The translations under genes and the position numbers were made by a program. From assembly GCA_023423695.1 (NCBI GenBank), contig JAFAFA010000097.1, forward strand, positions 1-23,912: a stretch of DNA of 23,912 nt, read 5' to 3'. Below, piece after piece: positions 15,776 through 23,912 of the stretch. Numbering within the stretch: the stretch's first letter is position 1; each line of letters opens with the position of its first letter. The notes below the pieces were generated by a model that was not told where the DNA came from, did no database searches, and worked only from the letters and a program-made list of their open reading frames with translations. The stretch comes from Pseudomonadota bacterium. Its GTDB lineage: Bacteria; Pseudomonadota; Alphaproteobacteria; Azospirillales; Azospirillaceae.

Positions 15776-16573
15776 GTGACGAGGCTGCGCGCGCTTGCCT
15801 CCTTCATCGGCGGCGCCGTCATCGGCACGCTGGGCGGCCTGATCGGGCTGGGCGGGGCCGAGTTCCGGCTTCCCCTGCTGATCGGCGCCTTCCGCTTCGC
15901 GGTGCTCGACGCCGTCATCCTGAACAAGGCGCTGAGCCTCGTCGTCGTCGCCGCCGCCCTTCCCTTCCGCGCCGGAGCGGTCCCGCTCGACCTCGTCGCC
16001 GCCAACGGGACGGTGATCCTCAACCTGCTGGCGGGCAGCCTGCTGGGCGCCTGGATCGGGGCGGGCTGGGCGATGCGGATGGACGCCGCCCGGCTGCACC
16101 GGGTGATCGCCCTGCTGCTGGTGCTGATCGCCGGCGCCCTGCTGCTCGGTCATGGCGTTGCGGGCGGCGCGGCTGGCGGCGGCGGGCCGCCGGTGGACGG
16201 GCTGGCGCTGGTCGCCGCCGGGACCGTCGCCGGCCTCGCCATCGGTGTGATCGCCTCCATCCTGGGCGTGGCCGGCGGCGAGTTGCTGATCCCGACGCTG
16301 GTCCTGCTGTTCGGCGTCGACGTCAAGCTGGCGGGCAGCCTGTCGCTGGCGATCAGCCTGCCGACCATGATCGCCGGCTTCTCCCGCTACGCCCGCGACC
16401 GCAGCCTGTCCGTGCTGGGTCGGAACCGGGGATTCGTGCTGCTGATGGCGGCGGGATCGCTGGCCGGCGCCTTCATCGGCGGCCGGCTGCTGGGCATCGT
16501 GCCGGAGTCAGTCCTGCTGCCGGTCCTGTCGGCGATCCTGCTGCTGTCCGCCGCCAAGATGTGGCGCCACTGA
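15776..16573 (+). CDS. TauE/SafE (TSUP) family membrane permease
   Basis: A 265-residue integral membrane protein of the TSUP family, whose members export sulfite, sulfoacetate or other organic anions; the substrate here cannot be read from sequence. Two homologous halves are visible. The first opens with IGGAVIGTLGGLIGLGGAEFRLPLLIGAF, the second with IGVIASILGVAGGELLIPTLVLLFGVDVKLAGSLSLAISLP. Each is followed by hydrophobic helices, about 7-8 in total, with a glycine-rich loop near residues 125-140. The start is GTG at 15776, with GGAG 8 nt upstream. A terminator-like hairpin separates it from the upstream gene, so it may have its own promoter. Confidence 0.88.
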   Translation: MTRLRALASFIGGAVIGTLGGLIGLGGAEFRLPLLIGAFRFAVLDAVILNKALSLVVVAAALPFRAGAVPLDLVAANGTVILNLLAGSLLGAWIGAGWAMRMDAARLHRVIALLLVLIAGALLLGHGVAGGAAGGGGPPVDGLALVAAGTVAGLAIGVIASILGVAGGELLIPTLVLLFGVDVKLAGSLSLAISLPTMIAGFSRYARDRSLSVLGRNRGFVLLMAAGSLAGAFIGGRLLGIVPESVLLPVLSAILLLSAAKMWRH

Positions 16574-16574
16574 C

Positions 16575-16627
16575 GGGGCCGGCGGAGTTCCGCCCGGCCC
16601 GAGCATGGTTCCTGCCCGCTTCGGGCA
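16575..16627. other. Two hairpins between the TSUP and MFS genes
   Basis: GGGCCGGCGGA (16576-16586) pairs with 16589-16600 with one bulged base, directly after the TSUP stop. TGCCCG-CTT-CGGGCA (16613-16627) follows. Neither has a T tract. They could terminate weakly or stabilise mRNA ends. Confidence 0.4.
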
Positions 16628-16706
16628 TGGCACGCCTGCCCCTTCCCTGCTTGATTTCCCCTTCGGCCGCCGTCATGTCGGCAGTTCAACAGCGACGGGA
16701 CGGGCG

Positions 16707-17894
16707 ATGACAGGGGCAGAGGATATCCGCGGCGGCGCGGAGCGGGTGGTGGAACAGGCCACCGCCGCGCGCTGGGCGACCGTCACCGCCTTTTTTCTGA
16801 ACGGCACCGTCTTCGGCGTTTGGGCGACCCAGATCCCGCTGCTGAAGAACCGGCTCGACCTCAGCCCCGCCGTGCTGGGGGTGGCGCTGCTCTGCCTCGC
16901 CGTCGGCGCGCTGACCGCGATGATCACCAGCGGCCCGCTGCTCGCGCGGCTGGGCAGCGCCCCGGTGACGCGGGTGACCGCCCTGCTGTTCGCCGCATTC
17001 CTGCCCCTGCCGGCGCTGGTGCCGGACGTGGTGACCCTGTGCATCGTGTTGGCGCTGTTCGGCGCGTCGGGGGGCACCATGGACGTCGCCATGAACGCGC
17101 AGGCCGCGCTGGTGGAGCGGCGGCTGGGCCGGCCGGTCATGTCCTCGCTGCACGGGATGTGGAGTCTCGGCGGGCTGGCCGGCGCCGGCCTGGGCGGGCT
17201 GCTGCTGCCGCTGATGGCGCCGGCGGCGCAGGCCGCGCTGGTGTCGGTCGGGCTGGTCGCACTGTTCCTGGCGCTGCAGGGCCGTTTCCTGCCCGACCGC
17301 AACGCCTCGACCGGCGGTCTGGTCCTGCCCGACCGCAAGACGCTGTTTCTCGGCCTGCTCGCCGCCTTGTCCTTCATGAGCGAGGGTGCCATCCTGGATT
17401 GGAGCGCCATCCACCTGCGCGACGATCTGGGGGCCCCGGCCTCGCTCGCCGGCATGGGGTTCGGCGTGTTCTGCGCCGCCATGGCGGCCGGACGCTTCAG
17501 CGGCGACCGGCTGCGCCACCGCTTCGGCGGGGCGACGCTGATGAGCATCGGCAGCCTGCTGGCCGCGGCCGGACTGGGCCTCGTGCTGGCGGCCGGTGTG
17601 GTGGCGGATGGATCGCCGTTGCTGGCGATGGCCGGATTCGGGCTGACCGGGATCGGCCTGTCGAACATCGTTCCGGTGCTGTTCAGCACGGCCGGCGCGG
17701 TGGAGAGCGGCCGGGCCGACCATGCGGTCGCCGCCGTGTCCACCATGGGCTACACCGGCGTGCTGGCCGGCCCGCCGCTGGTCGGCTTCATCGCCCAGGC
17801 GACCAGCCTCGCCACCGCCTTCGCCATGATCGCGGTGCTCGCCCTGTTCGTGGCGGTCGCCGCGGCCCGGGCGGTGCCGCGGCAGGCCGCTTGA
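16707..17894 (+). CDS. Major facilitator superfamily transporter (YbjJ/fucose-permease-like)
   Basis: A 395-residue, highly hydrophobic protein with about 12 predicted membrane helices. Helix 1 is ATVTAFFLNGTVFGVWATQIPLLK, helix 2 VLGVALLCLAVGALTAMI, and the helix 4-5 region is ALFGASGGTMDVAMNAQAALVERRLGRPVMSSLHGMWSLGGLAGAG. This pattern resembles YbjJ-type MFS permeases. The second half starts near TLFLGLLAALSFMSEGAILDWSAIHL. The substrate is unknown. ATG 16707 is preferred over the upstream ATG at 16605, whose extension is not membrane-like and lies over the hairpin region. The gene ends 3 bp from the uppP stop, a tight convergent pair. Confidence 0.88.
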   Translation: MTGAEDIRGGAERVVEQATAARWATVTAFFLNGTVFGVWATQIPLLKNRLDLSPAVLGVALLCLAVGALTAMITSGPLLARLGSAPVTRVTALLFAAFLPLPALVPDVVTLCIVLALFGASGGTMDVAMNAQAALVERRLGRPVMSSLHGMWSLGGLAGAGLGGLLLPLMAPAAQAALVSVGLVALFLALQGRFLPDRNASTGGLVLPDRKTLFLGLLAALSFMSEGAILDWSAIHLRDDLGAPASLAGMGFGVFCAAMAAGRFSGDRLRHRFGGATLMSIGSLLAAAGLGLVLAAGVVADGSPLLAMAGFGLTGIGLSNIVPVLFSTAGAVESGRADHAVAAVSTMGYTGVLAGPPLVGFIAQATSLATAFAMIAVLALFVAVAAARAVPRQAA

Positions 17895-17897
17895 GGG

Positions 17898-18698
17898 TTA
17901 CAGGTACAGGAAGGCCAGCATGCCGGTGCCGATGGCGATGCGGTACCAGCCGAAGGGGGTGAAGCCGTAGCGGCCGACGAAGTCGACCAGCGTCTTCACC
18001 ACCAAGGCGGCGGCGATGAAGGCGGTGACGAATCCGACCAGGATCAGCAGACCGCTGTCCAGGTTCATGATCGACCAGTTCTTGTAGAGGTCGTAGACGG
18101 TGGCGCCGGCCATGGTCGGCACCGCCAGGAAGAAGGAGAACTCGGCCGCCGCCTTGCGGTCGACGCCCATCAGCAGGGCGCCCAGGATGCTGGCCCCTGA
18201 CCGCGACACGCCCGGCACCAGCGCCAGGCACTGGCAGAAGCCGATCTTCAGCGCCAGCGGAGCGGAGAAATTCTCGATCTGGTGATAGCGGGCGACCGGG
18301 ATCAGGCGCTCCACCAGCAGGATGGCGATGCCGCCGACGATCAGCGCGATGCTGACCACCGTCGGGTTGAACAGCAGCGTCTTGATGACGCCGTGCAGGG
18401 CGGCGCCCAGCACCATCGCCGGCAGGAAGCCGATCAGCACCGCGCGCACGAAGCGCCGCGCGCCGGGATCGTCCTTCAGCCCCGTGGCGACATGCCACAG
18501 CCGCTGGAAATAGACCACGCAGATCGCGAGAATGGCGCCGAGCTGGATCACCACCTCGAACACCTTGCCGGGCGGGCCCTGGAAGCCCAGCAACTCGTCC
18601 AGCATGATGAGGTGCCCGGTCGAGGACACCGGCAGGAACTCGGTCAGGCCCTCCACCAGCCCCATCAGGGTGGCGTCCAGATATTGATCGATCATCAT
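17898..18698 (-). CDS. uppP: Undecaprenyl-diphosphatase UppP (BacA)
   Basis: It dephosphorylates undecaprenyl pyrophosphate to recycle the lipid carrier for peptidoglycan and O-antigen, and confers bacitracin tolerance. It has 266 residues, the family length. The first active-site motif GLVEGLTEFLPVSSTGHLI supplies Glu16, Glu20 and His29. The second, LVPGVSRSGASILGALLMG, supplies the P-loop-like PGVSRS with Arg166. About eight membrane helices are evident. The start is the first of two adjacent ATGs (18698 or 18695). The frame extends upstream to 18863, but that stretch is charged, unlike the family and beyond the promoter. An extended -10 promoter lies at 18738-18767. Confidence 0.96.
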   Translation of the reverse strand: MMIDQYLDATLMGLVEGLTEFLPVSSTGHLIMLDELLGFQGPPGKVFEVVIQLGAILAICVVYFQRLWHVATGLKDDPGARRFVRAVLIGFLPAMVLGAALHGVIKTLLFNPTVVSIALIVGGIAILLVERLIPVARYHQIENFSAPLALKIGFCQCLALVPGVSRSGASILGALLMGVDRKAAAEFSFFLAVPTMAGATVYDLYKNWSIMNLDSGLLILVGFVTAFIAAALVVKTLVDFVGRYGFTPFGWYRIAIGTGMLAFLYL

Positions 18699-18737
18699 CG
18701 CGGCACGGAGCCTTCGGCACGGTTGGATGTTGCGGTG

Positions 18738-18767
18738 CTTATAGCAGGCGCTGAAGGTGCTTGGCGA
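18738..18767 (-). promoter_or_regulatory. Promoter for uppP with extended -10
   Basis: On the minus strand, TATAAG (18743-18738) is preceded by TGC, giving an extended -10 (TGnTATAAG). TCGCCA (18767-18762) is a fair -35 at 18 nt. The -10 lies about 40 nt before the uppP ATG. Confidence 0.55.
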
Positions 18768-18947
18768 CGGCGAGGGGTCGGTACCCCTATTTGCGAGATA
18801 GTCTCGTTTGTTGACTAATTTTCTGTCTCGCTTTTGTGACGCTATGCCGTACCGCTCACGCATTTCAGCCTTGCGGTAAAAAAGGTCAACAAAGCGGACC
18901 TATCGGTTCTTTTGTGCTTCCGCCAGTCCTGCGCATGCGTTATATGA

Positions 18948-18975
18948 CGAGCGTCCGCCACTTTGCGGACGTTCG
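18948..18975. promoter_or_regulatory. Inverted repeat at the putative gltD transcription start
   Basis: CGAGCGTCCGC (18948-18958) and GCGGACGTTCG (18965-18975) form an 11-bp stem (one G-T pair) with a 6-nt loop. It begins 2 nt past a possible -10 (TTATAT). It could be a repressor operator or a 5'-leader hairpin. Confidence 0.5.
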
Positions 18976-19085
18976 ATTTCAACCCAGCCGGTCGGTGTAG
19001 GCCAACGCCACAGCCTCCGGTCAGGCCCAGCAAGGCGATGTCCCCGCAGCAGACGACGGGGCCGCGAAGCGAAGGAGCAGACGTC

Positions 19086-20534
19086 ATGGCGAACCAGAAA
19101 ATGTTGGGCTTCGTGCACACCGCGCAGAAGATGCCCGACAAGCGGTCCGCCGCCGACCGTCGCCAGGACTTCGCCGAGATCTACGCCCGCTTCAGCGACG
19201 AGCGCGCCGGCGAGCAGGCCAACCGCTGCTCGCAGTGCGGCGTTCCCTTCTGCCAGGTGCATTGCCCGGTCTCCAACAACATCCCGGACTGGCTGAAGTT
19301 GACCGCCGAGGGGCGGCTGGAAGAGGCCTACGAGGTCTCGCAGGCCACCAACAACTTCCCCGAAATCTGCGGCCGCATCTGCCCGCAGGACCGTCTGTGC
19401 GAGGGCAACTGCGTCATCGAGCAGTCGACCCACGGCGCCGTCACCATCGGCTCGGTCGAGAAGTACATCAACGACACCGCCTGGGAGAACGGCTGGGTCA
19501 AGCCGCGCAAGCCGGCCCGCGAGCTGGGCCTGTCGGCCGGCGTGATCGGCGCCGGCCCGGCCGGCCTCGCCGCCGCCGAGGAACTGCGCGCCAAGGGCTA
19601 CGAGGTCCATGTCTATGACCGCTACGACCGCATGGGCGGCCTGCTGGTCTACGGCATCCCCGGCTTCAAGCTGGAGAAGGATGTGGTCGCCCGCCGCGTC
19701 CAGCGTCTGGCCGATGCCGGCGTCATCTTCCATTCCAACTTCGAGGTCGGCCGCGACGCCTCGCTGGCCGAGCTGCGCGAGCGCCACGTCACCATCCTGA
19801 TCGCCACCGGCGTCTACAAGGCCCGCGACATCGAGGCCCCCGGCGCCGGCCTGAAGAACATCGTTCCGGCGCTGGAATACCTGACCACCTCCAACCGCGT
19901 CGGCCTGGGCGACTCCGTCGGGGCGTACGAGGACGGTTCGCTGAACGCCGCCGGCAAGAAGGTGGTGGTGCTCGGCGGCGGCGACACCGCGATGGACTGC
20001 GTGCGCACGGCGATCCGCCAGGGCGCGACCTCCGTCAAGTGCCTGTACCGCCGCGACCGCAAGAACATGCCGGGCTCGCAGCGTGAAGTCGCGCACGCCG
20101 AGGAGGAAGGCGTCGAGTTCGTCTGGCAGGCCGCGCCCGAGGCCTTCACCGGCGACGACGTGGTGACCGGTGTCCGCGCCGTCCGCATCCATCTGGGCGT
20201 CGCCGACGCCACCGGCCGCCAGACCCCGCAGGTGATCGAGGGCTCCGAGTTCACCGAGCCGGCCGACCTCGTCATCAAGGCTCTCGGCTTCGAGCCGGAG
20301 GACCTGCCGGGCATGTTCGGCGCGCCGGACCTGACCGTCACCCGCTGGGGCACGCTGCTGGTCGACCACCGCACCAAGATGACCAGCCTGGACGGCGTCT
20401 TCGCCGCCGGCGACATCGTCCGCGGCGCCTCGCTGGTGGTGTGGGCCATCCGCGACGGCCGCGACGCCGCCGAGGCGATGCACGCCTACGCCCAGACCGT
20501 CGGCGCGCCGAAGCTGGCCGTGGCCGCCGAGTAA
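19086..20534 (+). CDS. gltD: Glutamate synthase (NADPH) small/beta subunit
   Basis: The beta subunit takes electrons from NADPH through FAD and passes them via Fe-S clusters to the alpha subunit for glutamate synthesis from glutamine and 2-oxoglutarate. It has 482 residues. N-terminal cysteine groups CSQCGVPFCQVHCP (Cys48, 51, 56, 60) and CGRICPQDRLCEGNC (Cys95, 99, 105, 109) bind two 4Fe-4S clusters. GAGPAGLAAAEEL (about 155) is the FAD site. VVVLGGGDTAMDC (about 293-305) is the NADPH site. The C-terminal FAD motif is GVFAAGDIVRGASLVVWAIRDGR. The start at 19086 has AAGGAG 9 nt upstream. gltB follows on the same strand after 199 nt with paired hairpins. The subunit order (small first) is opposite to E. 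coli gltBD. Confidence 0.97.
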   Translation: MANQKMLGFVHTAQKMPDKRSAADRRQDFAEIYARFSDERAGEQANRCSQCGVPFCQVHCPVSNNIPDWLKLTAEGRLEEAYEVSQATNNFPEICGRICPQDRLCEGNCVIEQSTHGAVTIGSVEKYINDTAWENGWVKPRKPARELGLSAGVIGAGPAGLAAAEELRAKGYEVHVYDRYDRMGGLLVYGIPGFKLEKDVVARRVQRLADAGVIFHSNFEVGRDASLAELRERHVTILIATGVYKARDIEAPGAGLKNIVPALEYLTTSNRVGLGDSVGAYEDGSLNAAGKKVVVLGGGDTAMDCVRTAIRQGATSVKCLYRRDRKNMPGSQREVAHAEEEGVEFVWQAAPEAFTGDDVVTGVRAVRIHLGVADATGRQTPQVIEGSEFTEPADLVIKALGFEPEDLPGMFGAPDLTVTRWGTLLVDHRTKMTSLDGVFAAGDIVRGASLVVWAIRDGRDAAEAMHAYAQTVGAPKLAVAAE

Positions 20535-20549
20535 GGCCACTTCCCCCGT

Positions 20550-20650
20550 GCCCCCACCCCGACCCTCCCCCGCTGGGCGGGGGAGGGAGTTTGGGGCGAA
20601 GCAGCGGCAGTCCCCTCCCCCGCCGAGCGGGGGAGGGTTAGGGTGGGGGC
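20550..20650. repeat. Paired C/G-rich palindromic element between gltD and gltB
   Basis: Two perfect 11-bp hairpins, CCCTCCCCCGC-TGG-GCGGGGGAGGG (20563-20587) and CCCTCCCCCGC-CGA-GCGGGGGAGGG (20613-20637), are set in a larger inverted repeat. The outer arms 20550-20573 and 20627-20650 match at 22 of 24 positions. The whole could fold as two hairpins or one long stem. It is probably a dispersed intergenic repeat of BIME/MITE type. ORFs across it are spurious. Confidence 0.85.
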
Positions 20651-20733
20651 ACCGCCTCCACGACCTTGTCTACCCCAGGGGGCCATCCCTTCCGCCCCCC
20701 AGGTCAACGTCCAGACTGTGAAAGGGTCGTTCC

Positions 20734-23912
<3,179 letters not shown>

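Larger units (their letters stand above)
18699..19085. other. 387-bp divergent regulatory region between uppP and gltD
   Basis: No supported ORF lies here. The region is AT-richer than its neighbours around 18785-18900. It holds the uppP promoter, a CGAGA-TAG-TCTCG palindrome (18794-18806) with a further GTCTCG at 18825-18830, and a weak AGGTC/GACCT stem (18883-18901) followed on the minus strand by TTTTTT. A possible gltD -10 (TTATAT, 18940-18945, with weak TTCCGC 16 nt upstream) is followed by an 11-bp hairpin at 18948-18975. AAGGAG at 19071-19076 is the gltD ribosome binding site. No convincing sigma-54 (-24/-12) element was found by eye. Confidence 0.6.

Noticed and set aside
14575..16023. 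482-codon minus-strand frame across the NDUFA9-like gene and terminator
   Set aside because: It runs through the intrinsic terminator and opposes a gene with a clear Rossmann fold. No family features are visible.
18714..18733. Possible sigma-54 element (GGCAC ... TTGC) near 18716
   Set aside because: Spacing between the GG and GC boxes is too long for the -24/-12 consensus, which is very strict.
18699..18863. N-terminal extension of uppP to 18863
   Set aside because: The 55 extra residues are charged and unlike the family, and they cross the proposed promoter. The conserved protein starts at the ATG pair 18695-18698.
20441..20707. Small ORFs with SPAQRGRVGVGA / RRAGEG-like peptides between gltD and gltB
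   Set aside because: They are translations of the C/G-rich palindromic repeat and have no ribosome binding site.

Overview
The window looks like chromosomal DNA of a high-GC alphaproteobacterium, most likely Azospirillum or a close Rhodospirillales relative. Support comes from strong G/C bias at third codon positions, the lptC-lptA-lptB-rpoN-hpf-ptsN gene order, a short single-domain RNase D, an NDUFA9-like gene, and a gltD-gltB pair whose products (482-residue beta subunit, 36-residue alpha propeptide) resemble the glutamate synthase of Azospirillum. This is inference from reading the proteins; no database search was run.

Layout. Positions 1-5628 are read leftward: a RodZ-like gene cut by the window edge, then a compact lysC - nitronate monooxygenase-like - ptsP cluster. 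ubiG (5798-6604) is read rightward from a short region shared with lysC. Positions 6605-7064 hold a paired palindromic repeat, a probable truncated Uma2-family remnant and the ptsN terminator. Positions 7065-14443 form a long leftward block: tRNA-Leu(CAG), rnd, kdsD, lptC, lptA, lptB, rpoN, hpf, ptsN. A good sigma-70-like promoter lies before kdsD and another before hpf. From 14731 to 17894 three genes are read rightward: an NDUFA9-like SDR protein, a TauE/SafE permease and an MFS permease. uppP is read leftward (17898-18698). After a 387-bp regulatory region, gltD and the first 70 percent or so of gltB are read rightward to the window end.

Function. Two themes dominate. The first is envelope biogenesis: kdsD supplies a Kdo precursor, lptC/A/B export LPS, uppP recycles the undecaprenyl carrier, and a RodZ-like protein acts in morphogenesis. 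The second is nitrogen control and assimilation: ptsP (EI-Ntr), ptsN (EIIA-Ntr), rpoN (sigma-54) and gltD/gltB (GOGAT). No NPr (ptsO) gene is visible. No mobile element with a transposase, no CRISPR array and no phage genes were seen.

The most interesting non-genic signals are two paired-palindrome elements. One, at 6648-6729, shows compensatory base changes; the other lies between gltD and gltB. Further points are a possible internal GTG start in lysC, two identical translational-coupling junctions in the lpt genes, and a palindrome-rich region before gltD. No wholly new multi-gene system was recognised; most of the window is well-known housekeeping genes.
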